From Vreelandella subterranea (lineage in GTDB: Bacteria; Pseudomonadota; Gammaproteobacteria; Pseudomonadales; Halomonadaceae), in contig NZ_FOGS01000004.1 of NCBI RefSeq assembly GCF_900111305.1, positions 1 through 64,000 of the forward strand: 64,000 bases of DNA, given 5' to 3'. This document shows, one piece after another, positions 35,073 through 43,677 of the stretch. The position numbers and the translations under genes were made by a program. Under the pieces are notes generated by a model, which was not told the DNA's origin, ran no database searches, and saw nothing but the letters and a program-made list of their open reading frames with translations. Position 1 is the stretch's first letter. Every line of letters starts with the position of its first letter.

Positions 35073-36559
35073 TTTGGCGCTTTGGCCTTTTTGATGGCAC
35101 CTTTGAGCCCCTGGCGTCGACACACTGGGCGCTGGTTGCAGCGCTTGGCTTGCCGTTACTGCTGGGCATGCTGGCGGCACGCCTTCCTCCTCGGCAGGCA
35201 TGGCCCGTCTTGCTAGCCAGTGTGCCGGTATTGGCCTCTGGGCTGATGCTGCTATCGGCTTATGATCAAGCGGGACCACTGCGATGGCAATGGGATATCG
35301 CCGGGATTCAGCTGTCGTTGCGTTTAAATGGGCTGAGCGTGCTGATGCTGTTAATGACCCAGGTGATTGGCGTTGCGGCAGCGCTCTATACACCTGGGTA
35401 TCTGCGCTTAAGCGAACCTGGACCCTTGTCACGCTGGCTGTGGCCGCTGATGGGCGTTGTGCTCAGTACACTGTCGTTAATCTGGCTGGCCACCGACCTG
35501 TTGACGCTCTATGCAGCACTTGAGCTGATGGGACTGGCGGCGGTCGGCATGCTGATGCTATCGGCAAAGGCGTCCGCACTCGTGGCAGGAATGCGCTATC
35601 TGCTGCTGGCGCTGGTGGGTTCGCTTACCTATCTCCTTGGGGTGGCGCTGATCTTGGGTCACTGGGGTCGGCTGGATTTGCCAGGCTTGGCTGAGGTCGT
35701 AGAGCCAGGACCGGTGGCGTGGTTTGCCGCCGCATTGATAGGCGCCGGGCTGGCCTTGAAAGCCGCGCTATTTCCCCTGCATGCCTGGCTGACCCCCGTT
35801 CATGAGAGCGCCTGGACGCCGGTAAGCGCGCTGCATGCGGCGCTGGTGGTCAAGGCATCGCTGTTTATACTGCTGCAGCTGTGGAGCATCCTGCTCCCTG
35901 ATGCCTTCTACGCCCCGCGTGTTATCGCCTGGCTGGGCATGCTGGCGATTGTATGGGGCGGGCTGCTGGCATGGCGTACCGATTCACTTAAAACCCTGGT
36001 GGCTTCGTCCACCGTGGCGCAGTTGGGCTACCTCATGGTGGTGTTTCCGTTGCTGCTGGGGCCGGATGTTGCGCCGCTATCCCGTGCGTTAGCCTGGGAC
36101 GGTTTCTGGCTCCAGCTAATCGGTCACGCTTTTGCCAAAGCGGCGATGTTCATGGCCGCTGGCAACCTGATGTTGGCAACGGGGGAGAGTACGCTCAAGG
36201 GGGTGGCGGGCACTAGCCGACGGATGCCGCTGTCGCTGTTGGTGTTGGGGGTTGCCGCGGTCACGTTGATGGGCTTACCCCCCAGCGCTGGTTTTACTGC
36301 TAAATGGTTGCTACTTGACGCTATGGTCAGGTCTCAGCAGTGGTGGGCCATCGCTGCGCTGTTAATCGGGTCGTTGCTGACGGCCGCCTATGTATTTCGC
36401 TTGTTTCGCTACTCGTTTTACGAGTCAGCACCGCACCATCACTACCAACCACTTGCTCCGGGTATGGATCTTATCGCACTCACGCTTGCTTTAGCCGCCT
36501 TTGCGCTGGGGCTGCTGGCACATTTCCCACTGACGTTGCTACACGGAGGTGGTGCATGA
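35069..36559 (+). CDS. NuoN/MrpD-like proton-translocating subunit
   Basis: A 496-residue protein with about fourteen membrane helices of the proton-conducting subunit family shared by NuoL/M/N and MrpA/D. The key charged residues are kept: Glu in LYAALELMGLAAVG (TM5), Lys in LALKAALFPLHAWL (TM7), Lys in HAALVVKASLF (TM8) and Lys in GFTAKWLLLDAM (TM12). Four-base overlaps on both sides show coupled translation. It should conduct protons or sodium, but which redox partner, if any, drives it is not visible here. Confidence 0.88.
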   Translation: MIWRFGLFDGTFEPLASTHWALVAALGLPLLLGMLAARLPPRQAWPVLLASVPVLASGLMLLSAYDQAGPLRWQWDIAGIQLSLRLNGLSVLMLLMTQVIGVAAALYTPGYLRLSEPGPLSRWLWPLMGVVLSTLSLIWLATDLLTLYAALELMGLAAVGMLMLSAKASALVAGMRYLLLALVGSLTYLLGVALILGHWGRLDLPGLAEVVEPGPVAWFAAALIGAGLALKAALFPLHAWLTPVHESAWTPVSALHAALVVKASLFILLQLWSILLPDAFYAPRVIAWLGMLAIVWGGLLAWRTDSLKTLVASSTVAQLGYLMVVFPLLLGPDVAPLSRALAWDGFWLQLIGHAFAKAAMFMAAGNLMLATGESTLKGVAGTSRRMPLSLLVLGVAAVTLMGLPPSAGFTAKWLLLDAMVRSQQWWAIAALLIGSLLTAAYVFRLFRYSFYESAPHHHYQPLAPGMDLIALTLALAAFALGLLAHFPLTLLHGGGA

Positions 36560-38061
36560 ACGCGGCTTGGCTTCCGTTAACGACGCTTTTGACGTCGCTT
36601 TTGGCCGCGGTGGTCATTTTCACGTTGCCTGAGAACGCGCGGCGACTGCGGACCAGCGCCAACCTGTTGGCGGCTGTCGGTAAAATAATACTGGTAGGCC
36701 TGATGGCTGTGCGTGTTTCGGCGGGACATGAAGATACGTTCAGCTTTCAGATAGTGGGTAACGTTGATTTCGTGCTGCGTGCTGACGCGCTCGGGGTGAT
36801 GTTCGCCGGGCTTTCGTCACTGCTTTGGCTGTGTACGACGGTGTACGCGATAGGTTATCTGGAAGGTTCGGCCAATCGGAAGCGCTTCTTTGGCTTCTTC
36901 AGCCTGTGTGTTGCCAGTACCTTGGGGATTGCGCTGGCAGGCAACCTGTTCACCTTCCTGATTTTTTACGAGATGTTGACGCTTTCCACCTATCCGCTGG
37001 TGGTACATGCGGGCACTCAAAAAGCCCTCGATGCTGGACGCATTTACCTGCGCTATACGCTAAGCGCCGGCGTCGTGTTGCTGCTCGGGGCTGTTCTGTT
37101 ATATGCCCTGACCGGTGAGCACTCCTTTTCATCGGAGGCAGGCCTTGGCAACTACCTGGCAGATCACCGGGGCCTGCTATTGCTGATTTTTGCTTTGCTG
37201 GTGGGTGGTCTGGCTGTCAAGGCCGCGATGGTGCCGCTGCATGGCTGGCTCCCCAGGGCGATGGTCGCCCCTGCGCCGGTCAGCGCTCTGTTGCATGCGG
37301 TGGCCGTGGTGAAGGCCGGCGCCTTCGGTATATTGAGAGTGATTTACGACCTTTACGGTATTGAGCTGAGCGTTGAGCTTGGCGTTACCACGGCATTGGC
37401 GGTGATGGCTTCCATCACGATTATTTACGGCTCGTTGCGCGCGCTGGCCCAGCAAGAGCTCAAGCCACGCTTGGCGTTTTCGACTATCAGCCAGGTCTCC
37501 TATGTGGTGTTGGGGGTCAGTCTGTTTGGTCCTTTCGGCACGATTGGTGCACTGGCGCATCTGCTCCATCAAGGGTTGATGAAAGTCACCCTGTTCTTTT
37601 GTGCAGGCAATTACGCCGAAGAGCTGGGTGTCCATCGCATTGACGAAATGGACGGCGCGGGGCGGCGCATGCCGCTCACCAGCCTCGCCTTTACCATCGG
37701 GGCGCTGGGCATGATCGGGCTGCCTCCTTTGGCCGGGTTTATTACCAAATGGTATCTCGGAGTGGGTGCCGTTCAGGCTCAGATGTACTGGGTGGTCGCT
37801 GTGTTAGTGGCGAGCAGTAGCCTCAACGCAATGTATTTCCTGCCGATTCTGCACCGTCTGTGGTTCCGTACAGGGCCTGCGCACGGGCAAGGGCAGTGGC
37901 CGAAAGAGCAGCGTTTAGGTCGTTTGGAGACCCATGGCTGGCTGCTTTGGCCCATGGTATTTACAGCTCTGGCAAGCCTGGGCGCGGGACTGTTGGCAGG
38001 CTTGCCGTTTAGCCCCTTGGACTGGGCAAGCCGGGTCGCCTATGGGGAGTATCTGCCATGA
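36556..38061 (+). CDS. NuoM/MrpA-D-like proton-translocating subunit
   Basis: A 501-residue membrane protein of the same family as its neighbours, closest in feel to NuoM/NuoL. Seen are FYEMLTLSTYPLVVHAGT with the TM5 Glu, LAVKAAMVPLHGWLPRAM with the TM7 Lys, LLHAVAVVKAGAFG with the TM8 Lys, and GFITKWYLGVG with the TM12 Lys. The ATG at 36556 is chosen because it overlaps the previous stop by four bases and GGAGG lies ten bases upstream. An in-frame upstream reading to 36340 is rejected. It is part of the four-gene ion-pump module. Confidence 0.88.
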   Translation: MNAAWLPLTTLLTSLLAAVVIFTLPENARRLRTSANLLAAVGKIILVGLMAVRVSAGHEDTFSFQIVGNVDFVLRADALGVMFAGLSSLLWLCTTVYAIGYLEGSANRKRFFGFFSLCVASTLGIALAGNLFTFLIFYEMLTLSTYPLVVHAGTQKALDAGRIYLRYTLSAGVVLLLGAVLLYALTGEHSFSSEAGLGNYLADHRGLLLLIFALLVGGLAVKAAMVPLHGWLPRAMVAPAPVSALLHAVAVVKAGAFGILRVIYDLYGIELSVELGVTTALAVMASITIIYGSLRALAQQELKPRLAFSTISQVSYVVLGVSLFGPFGTIGALAHLLHQGLMKVTLFFCAGNYAEELGVHRIDEMDGAGRRMPLTSLAFTIGALGMIGLPPLAGFITKWYLGVGAVQAQMYWVVAVLVASSSLNAMYFLPILHRLWFRTGPAHGQGQWPKEQRLGRLETHGWLLWPMVFTALASLGAGLLAGLPFSPLDWASRVAYGEYLP

Positions 38062-39830
38062 TGTCGTTGCTGTTGGTGCTCTCACTGCTATGGCCGCTCG
38101 GCGTGGCGATGCTGGTAGCGTGGCAGGTTTATCGCGCCCCTGCCGGAAGGCATGACTACTTTTCATGGTGGTGGCTAAGCGCCGCCTGGCCAGCATTGTT
38201 GTTAGCCTACGGCGGCGAGGTCCAGTGGACAATTGATGTCTGGATGCTGGGTGGGGAGTGGGAGTTGAACACGCTAACCCGACCGTGGCTGGCCTTTACC
38301 GCTTTACTATGGAGCCTGGCAGCCGTGCATGCCAGAGGCTACTTTGCCGCCGAGCAGTCTCAAGCCCAGAGCGGTGATCAAGCTGTCCAGCGTCGGCTGG
38401 CGCGCTTATCGCTGTTGTGGCCGTTAGCCCTGCTTGGCAACGTGATGCTGATCATCGCGCAGGATATTGCCAGTTTTTACCTGGGCTTTGCGCTGATGAC
38501 CTTTGCGGCCTACGCGCTGGTGGTGCATAGCGGCACCGATAAAGCCCGTTTGGGGGCCAAGGCTTATATCATCCTGGCTATCGTGGGAGAGGGGCTGATC
38601 CTTGGCGGCTTTCTGTGGTCAGCGGGTGAAGCCGACACCCTGACACTTCAGGGGGTACGCGAAAGCATCCTGGTGGCAGAGCATGGCGCCTGGATGGCTG
38701 CCTTGCTGTGCCTGGGCTTTGGGGTCAAGGCCGGTGTTATCGGGCTGCACGTATGGTTGCCCTTGGCCCACCCTGTAGCGCCTGCGCCTGCCAGCGCGGT
38801 ATTGAGCGGTACAATGATCAAAGCGGGGCTACTGGGCTGGATCAGCGTATTGCCCCTGGGCGAAGCAGGGATGTCAGCGCCGCTGACGCAATTGGGTCAG
38901 GTGATGCTCGTGGCGGGGCTCGCAGCCGCTTTTCTGGCAGCATTTTACGGGGTTTTTCAGCACCACCCAAAGGCCGTATTGGCTTATTCAAGCATCAGCC
39001 AGATGGGCATGCTGACAGCGCTGGTGGCGATGGGGCTGGTTGCTCCGGACGCCTGGTCAATACTTTGGCCGGGGGTCGTGCTGTTTGCTGCCCACCACGC
39101 ACTGGCTAAAGGCACGCTGTTCATGGGGACCAGCATCAGCGAGCATATGCCGCGCTGGTCGCTGGCTTTAATCTGGCCACTTCTGGCGCTGCCGGGTATT
39201 TCCCTGGCGGGTGCCATCGGCGCGGGCATGGTGACTAAGTGGGCTGTCAAAAGTCCGCTCTACGAGATGGAGCATGACACCTTGATCAAGCTGCTTAGCT
39301 GGGCAGCCGTCGGCACGGCAGCGCTTGTGAGCGTTGCACTTTGGCGACAGTGGCAGCAGCGTCAGCCCGGGGGCAGCAATGGCTGGCAGTGGGGAGCTTG
39401 GCTGGTGGGTATTTCGGCGGCATTGATAACACCGCTGTGGCTGCCGTTACCCGCAGAGAGCATTACGATGCCTCCCCTGAAGGAGTGGCTGGGGATTCTA
39501 TGGCCGCTCTCCGTCGGCATAGCGCTCGTGGCCACGGGTCGCCTCTTGCTTCGCTTTATCAATACGGCAGCGCCACCGGCTGGTGATCTTTGGTGGTTAT
39601 ATGCAGGTGTTATCGCTGCTGGCCTTGGGCCTGTCAAACGTATTAACCGTGGGTGTTCCGAGCTGAAAACGGCGTGCGTGGTTTCATGTCGGCAGGCTGA
39701 ACGTAGCTTGATGGACGCATTAACTCGCATGCTGGAGGCTGAAAACTGGATGCGCCATCATGTAAGTGGTTTGATGATGGCACTTGCCTTATTACTTGCG
39801 GTGTTATTGATATGGGAAGGCCAGCGATGA
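38058..39830 (+). CDS. HyfB/NuoL-like subunit lacking the TM5 glutamate
   Basis: A 590-residue membrane protein, most like HyfB/NuoL-type subunits. It keeps TM7 Lys (GFGVKAGVIGLHVWLPLAHP), TM8 Lys (GTMIKAGLLGW) and TM12 Lys (GMVTKWAVKS). At the TM5 position, where the family has Glu in a W-E-L-M/S context, it has Ala145 (YLGFALMTFAAYALV). The C-terminal region beyond about residue 510 is a longer tail with one final helix. It overlaps the previous gene by four bases and is followed 21 bp later by a BrkB gene. Its proton pathway may be altered. Confidence 0.85.
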   Translation: MMSLLLVLSLLWPLGVAMLVAWQVYRAPAGRHDYFSWWWLSAAWPALLLAYGGEVQWTIDVWMLGGEWELNTLTRPWLAFTALLWSLAAVHARGYFAAEQSQAQSGDQAVQRRLARLSLLWPLALLGNVMLIIAQDIASFYLGFALMTFAAYALVVHSGTDKARLGAKAYIILAIVGEGLILGGFLWSAGEADTLTLQGVRESILVAEHGAWMAALLCLGFGVKAGVIGLHVWLPLAHPVAPAPASAVLSGTMIKAGLLGWISVLPLGEAGMSAPLTQLGQVMLVAGLAAAFLAAFYGVFQHHPKAVLAYSSISQMGMLTALVAMGLVAPDAWSILWPGVVLFAAHHALAKGTLFMGTSISEHMPRWSLALIWPLLALPGISLAGAIGAGMVTKWAVKSPLYEMEHDTLIKLLSWAAVGTAALVSVALWRQWQQRQPGGSNGWQWGAWLVGISAALITPLWLPLPAESITMPPLKEWLGILWPLSVGIALVATGRLLLRFINTAAPPAGDLWWLYAGVIAAGLGPVKRINRGCSELKTACVVSCRQAERSLMDALTRMLEAENWMRHHVSGLMMALALLLAVLLIWEGQR

Positions 39831-39851
39831 TACGTCTGCCGGGAGAGGTCG

Positions 39852-40856
39852 ATGGGTAAATTTGCCCGTGGTCGCAAAGCCGAACTCCCCAACGAAATTC
39901 CCAAACCGGGCTGGCATGACATCATCTGGCGTGTTTTGCGCTCGGCACGCCGTGACCGCATCACGCTGCTGGCGGCGGGTGTTGCCTTCTATGCGCTGCT
40001 TGCGTTGTTTCCGACCATTGCGGCGGTGATCTCCATTTGGGGGCTGTTTTTCGACCCGAATGAAGCAAGCCAGCAACTTTACAACCTCATCCGTTTGATG
40101 CCCCCCGAGGCGGCCGAGCTGATCGACAACCAGGCCCAGGATGTGGTGGATAGCGTTGGGTCGAGTAATGAGATGGCGGCGCTGGTGAGCCTGTTGATTG
40201 CCATGTATATCGCCTCCAAGGGCGTCAGTGGCCTGATCGTGGGGTTGAACGTGGTGTATGGCGAACAGGAACAACGCAGCGTTTGGCGCTTGGCGGTGCT
40301 GGTGACCACCATGACGTTCGGCATGATTGGCATGACGCTTCTGACGCTTGGGTTCATAGGCCTGGTGCCGATGCTGGTCGATGCATTGGCGGTTGTTTCA
40401 CCCCTGGACCGGATCATCGATTTCATGCGCTGGCCGGCCTTGCTGGTGATGATGAGTGCTGTCATCGCCCTGCTTTATCGTTTTGCGCCCTATCGGCGTG
40501 CCGCCAAATGGGAATGGCTGAGCGTCGGTACCATGGTGGCAACGCTGCTATGGCTGTTGGGGTCGGGTGGGCTTTCGCTGTACGTGCGCTATTTCTCCAA
40601 CTTCAGCGAGCTGTACGGCTCTCTTGGGGCCGTGGTGGTGTTGATGCTGTGGTTTTTACTCTCGGCGTTTGTAGTGTTACTGGGAGCCGAAATCAACTGC
40701 GAGCTGGAACGCCAGACACGCCAGGACACGACCATTGGCAAGGAACGCCCGCCGGGAGCGCGCGAGGCCTATGCTGCCGACACCCTGGGCCGTCAGCATC
40801 CGTGGCATGAACAGGACGACACCCAGACGCCGCGGGATAATCCACGCGACGACTAA
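39852..40856 (+). CDS. YihY/BrkB family membrane protein
   Basis: A 334-residue inner-membrane protein with about six helices and the YihY/BrkB signature: RDRITLLAAGVAFYALLALFPTIAAVIS near residues 36-63. It ends with FVVLLGAEINCELERQT before a polar tail. The family was once called ribonuclease BN or serum-resistance factor, but its role is unknown. GGGAGAGG lies before the ATG. It follows the antiporter-like operon by 21 bp, so it is probably transcribed with it; whether it works with it is unknown. Confidence 0.92.
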   Translation: MGKFARGRKAELPNEIPKPGWHDIIWRVLRSARRDRITLLAAGVAFYALLALFPTIAAVISIWGLFFDPNEASQQLYNLIRLMPPEAAELIDNQAQDVVDSVGSSNEMAALVSLLIAMYIASKGVSGLIVGLNVVYGEQEQRSVWRLAVLVTTMTFGMIGMTLLTLGFIGLVPMLVDALAVVSPLDRIIDFMRWPALLVMMSAVIALLYRFAPYRRAAKWEWLSVGTMVATLLWLLGSGGLSLYVRYFSNFSELYGSLGAVVVLMLWFLLSAFVVLLGAEINCELERQTRQDTTIGKERPPGAREAYAADTLGRQHPWHEQDDTQTPRDNPRDD

Positions 40857-40867
40857 TCTGATGCACG

Positions 40868-40895
40868 CCGCCTCCTGCCGCAGGGCAGGAGGCGG
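40868..40895. terminator. Strong hairpin between convergent yihY and phoH-like genes
   Basis: A perfect 12-bp GC-rich stem: 40868-40879 (CCGCCTCCTGCC) with 40884-40895, loop GCAG. It lies between two convergent stops. No U-tract follows on either strand, so it is a probable bidirectional transcription barrier rather than a classical terminator. Confidence 0.6.
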
Positions 40896-40911
40896 GCTTG
40901 GGTTGAAAGGT

Positions 40912-42333
40912 TTACAGGAGTTCTTCGGCGGCCAGGGCCAGGCGTGAACGCTCGACGCTTTTCAGCGTGATATGCCCGGCATGGGGCCAGTCGCGGAATC
41001 GCTCTACCACGGCGGCCATGCCGCAGGTATTGGCGGTCAGGTAAGGGGTATCGATCTGCCCGACGTTACCCAGGCAGACGATCTTGGTATTGCGCCCGGC
41101 CCGGGTGACCAGGGATTTCAACTGTTTGGGGGTGAAGTTTTGTGCCTCGTCGATGATCAGGAAGGTATCGTTGAGGGTACGCCCGCGCATGAAGCTCGGT
41201 GCGCGGATCTGCACCCGTGAGCCAATCAGCTGCCGGGTGGCACCGTTATCCCAGGTGGACTCGCCTTCATCATTACGCAACAGGTTGTCCATGTTGTCGT
41301 GGAAGGCGCCCATCCACGGCGACATTTTTTCCTCCTCGGTGCCGGGTAGAAAGCCAATATCCTCGCCCATGGGAATCGGCGCCCGGGTAAACACAATGCG
41401 TTCGAACTGTTTCTGGTCCAGGGTCTGCTGAAACGCGGCGGCCAGGGTCATGAAGGTTTTGCCGGTGCCCGCGTTACCGGCGATGGTAACCAGGTCAATC
41501 TCCGGGTCCATCAGCAGGTTAAGGGTGAAGTTTTGCCGACTGTCGTGGGCGTGAACCCCCCAGACGCCTGCATGGTGGCGGTAGTTGGTAAGCAGTTGAA
41601 GCCGTGCCGAGGAAGGTCCCAGCTCGCGGACGATCGCTTCGAATTCAGCACCGTTTTCGCTATCCGACACCAGCATTCCCACATGCCAGTGACGCGGCAT
41701 GTCGCCACTCAGTTGGTAGAAGGTGTGATGATCGGCTCGCTCGACGGTCACGTCCACGTTCAGCGCTTCCCAAAGCGAGGCGCCTTGAGGGCCTGCCGAG
41801 GTGTATACCTGGGCACCTTCGATCATCGCGTCGCTATCGTCGAACGCACGATCATTCAGGTAGTCCTCGACCGGGACTTTCAGCGCCGCCGCCTTGACCC
41901 GCAGGTTGATATCCTTGGTGATCAGGATCACCGAGGCATCGGGGCGTTCTTCGCGTAGCCGACAGGTTTCGGCGAGAATACGGTTATCGGGGCTGTCGTC
42001 CAGGGAATCAAAGGGTTTGAGGTCACGGTAGCAAAGAAAGTGCAGCTTGCCGGATTCGCCGGTGATGCGTGGAATCGGAATACCGCTTTGAATTTCGTCG
42101 AAGGTGACTTGGCTGGTGAGGTCTGAAAGCGTACGGCTTATCTGGCGCGCTGTACGGGCGATTTCGCGGATACCGTTTTTGTGCTTATCCAACTCCTCAA
42201 GGACGGTCATGGGGATAACGACATCGTGCTCGTCAAAATTGTAGAGCGCGGCGGGGTCATGGATCAGGACATTGGTGTCCAAAACGTAAAGCCTGGTTGC
42301 TTTCTTATCGAGTCGTACCATCGTGGCATTCAC
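40912..42333 (-). CDS. PIN domain-PhoH ATPase protein (PhoH2/YlaK type)
   Basis: A 473-residue protein joining a PIN ribonuclease domain to a PhoH helicase/ATPase. The PIN domain spans residues 13 to about 150, with VLDTNVLIHD and the later Asp in SPDNRILA and ITKDINLRVKA. The PhoH domain follows, with Walker A GNAGTGKT, Walker B FLIIDEAQN and FTRAPIPMGEDIGFLPGT. Such PhoH2 proteins unwind and cut RNA. Two ATGs (42333 and 42321) are near; GGAG lies 3 bases before the first and 11 before the second, so the exact start is uncertain. Confidence 0.92.
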   Translation of the reverse strand: MNATMVRLDKKATRLYVLDTNVLIHDPAALYNFDEHDVVIPMTVLEELDKHKNGIREIARTARQISRTLSDLTSQVTFDEIQSGIPIPRITGESGKLHFLCYRDLKPFDSLDDSPDNRILAETCRLREERPDASVILITKDINLRVKAAALKVPVEDYLNDRAFDDSDAMIEGAQVYTSAGPQGASLWEALNVDVTVERADHHTFYQLSGDMPRHWHVGMLVSDSENGAEFEAIVRELGPSSARLQLLTNYRHHAGVWGVHAHDSRQNFTLNLLMDPEIDLVTIAGNAGTGKTFMTLAAAFQQTLDQKQFERIVFTRAPIPMGEDIGFLPGTEEEKMSPWMGAFHDNMDNLLRNDEGESTWDNGATRQLIGSRVQIRAPSFMRGRTLNDTFLIIDEAQNFTPKQLKSLVTRAGRNTKIVCLGNVGQIDTPYLTANTCGMAAVVERFRDWPHAGHITLKSVERSRLALAAEELL

Positions 42334-42680
42334 TCCGTGGTTGACGGCAACGTCGACACTGGCAGGTGCGTCTTACGTCCTAATGACACTTGCCTGTGTC
42401 GTTAAGATGGCGTGTCCTGGTACCTCCTTATTTAGCGCTTTTTAATAGCTTGGAAGGCATTGGCGTTTTTTGCCAATAAATCTATTTCAACGAACGATGT
42501 CAACGCCGAATGAGCGCTTTCTGACACCATGCGGACATTTATTTGACGGCGTTACCGTTTGCTCTTATGCCGCTGACCGAAACGTACGAAAAAGATTGAC
42601 GTCTGCTTGAAGGCGGTGCTATTAAGTGCTGCCGACAATAGGTGTCGGTCTAAGAGTGTTACGTTGAGGGTCGTAAAAAC
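42334..42680. other. Divergent intergenic region between the phoH-like and lipoprotein genes
   Basis: This 347-bp stretch holds no gene that can be supported. It contains a 6-bp hairpin ATTGGC/GCCAAT (42459-42464 and 42472-42477) with a T-rich loop. It also has two TTGACG boxes (42543-42548 and 42596-42601) that are plausible -35 elements for the lipoprotein gene. The second is described separately. Confidence 0.5.
42596..42625 (+). promoter_or_regulatory. Probable sigma-70 promoter of the small lipoprotein gene
   Basis: TTGACG at 42596-42601 and TATTAA at 42620-42625 are 18 bases apart, a good sigma-70 pairing. Predicted transcription would begin near 42632, about 50 bases before the ATG. 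An upstream TTGACG (42543) with TATGCC 17 bases later may be a second, weaker start. Confidence 0.5.
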
Positions 42681-42950
42681 ATGCCATTGCGCCGCTGTTT
42701 GCCTGTACTGCTATTGACCTCACTGGTTGCTGGCTGTGCAACTTCTACCATTGCCCCAAGCTACACCAGCGACAACCCTGATATCATGCGAATTGGTGGT
42801 GAGCGTCCCGCTAACCGCGATACGACCGTTGAAAGCGCCGGTTCATTCTGTCTGGAAACAGCCGAGCGTTGGAACGACCATGGCCGCACGCCCGATGGCC
42901 AAACGCTGTGGGCGAAAGATACCTTGCGTAAAGTGGTTTCCTGCAACTGA
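42681..42950 (+). CDS. Small lipoprotein of unknown function
   Basis: An 89-residue protein with a clear lipoprotein signal: basic MPLRRC start, hydrophobic LPVLLLTSLV and lipobox LVAGC with Cys19. The mature part is polar, with two further cysteines (SFCLETAERW and KVVSCN) that could form a disulphide in the periplasm. No named family is recognised. It has its own probable promoter and a strong terminator, so it is a single-gene unit. Confidence 0.82.
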   Translation: MPLRRCLPVLLLTSLVAGCATSTIAPSYTSDNPDIMRIGGERPANRDTTVESAGSFCLETAERWNDHGRTPDGQTLWAKDTLRKVVSCN

Positions 42951-42974
42951 CCGCTATGCTGTATGCAATGTCAA

Positions 42975-43010
42975 CCAAAACGCCAGCTGAACGTTAAGCT
43001 GGCGTTTTGG
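42975..43010. terminator. Bidirectional rho-independent terminator after the lipoprotein gene
   Basis: CCAAAACGCCAGCT (42975-42988) pairs perfectly with 42997-43010 over 14 bp with an 8-base loop. The symmetric A and T runs give a U-tract in either direction. It follows the stop codon by 25 bp. Confidence 0.88.
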
Positions 43011-43116
43011 TATGCGTTTTACTCAGTTGACGCACTGTGCTTGATCACGCTATCAATATTAGCAGAAGCTACTGATAGCTCCAGGCTGGCTGATGCCTTT
43101 AACTGAAGAGAACGAC

Positions 43117-43584
43117 ATGACTCCCGCGATTAAAAGTGCCCAAAACGCTGGCATTGCCTTCCAAATCCACGAATATCATCATGATCCGGCTGCCGAGTCC
43201 TACGGCCTGGAAGCGGCCGAGAAGCTGGGTGTTGCCGCTGAACAGGTGTTCAAGACCCTGGTCGTCAAGCTGGATGGCAAGCAACTGGCGGTGGGCATTG
43301 TGCCCGTCACCGGGCAGTTGAACCTGAAGCAGATCGCCAAAGCCGCCGGTGCCAAAAAAGCCGCCATGGCGCAACCCGATGAAGTGCAACGCACAACGGG
43401 GTATGTGCTGGGCGGTGTCAGCCCGCTGGGGCAGAAAAAGCGTCTGGCCACCTTTATCGACCGTTCTGCAGAAACCTTTGCCACGATTTATGTCAGCGCT
43501 GGAAGGCGAGGGCTTGAAATTGAGCTGGCGCCCAAGGACCTGCAAGCACTCAGCCAAGCGCAACTGGCTCCTATCCAGGCATGA
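43117..43584 (+). CDS. ybaK: Cys-tRNA(Pro)/Cys-tRNA(Cys) deacylase YbaK
   Basis: A 155-residue YbaK/EbsC protein. These are trans-editing enzymes that remove cysteine from mischarged tRNA-Pro. Family features are HEYHHDPAAESYGLEAAEKLG near the N-terminus, EQVFKTLVVKLDG with the essential Lys, and GYVLGGVSPLGQKKRLATFID. The ATG at 43117 has GAAGAGAA upstream; an ATG eight codons earlier is less likely. It is followed by the dbpA helicase gene. Confidence 0.93.
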   Translation: MTPAIKSAQNAGIAFQIHEYHHDPAAESYGLEAAEKLGVAAEQVFKTLVVKLDGKQLAVGIVPVTGQLNLKQIAKAAGAKKAAMAQPDEVQRTTGYVLGGVSPLGQKKRLATFIDRSAETFATIYVSAGRRGLEIELAPKDLQALSQAQLAPIQA

Positions 43585-43677
43585 CAACAAGGCGCGAGGG
43601 GGCGCTTTCTGGTATGGTGCGAGGCATTAAGGCCGCTCATGCTTAGCGGGGTATTTTCGCCCCTTCAGGAATTTTCC

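Noticed and set aside
36340..36555. Longer N-terminus for the second NuoM-like subunit
   Set aside because: It would overlap the preceding antiporter gene by over 200 bp; the ATG at 36556 has a ribosome site and the usual four-base overlap.
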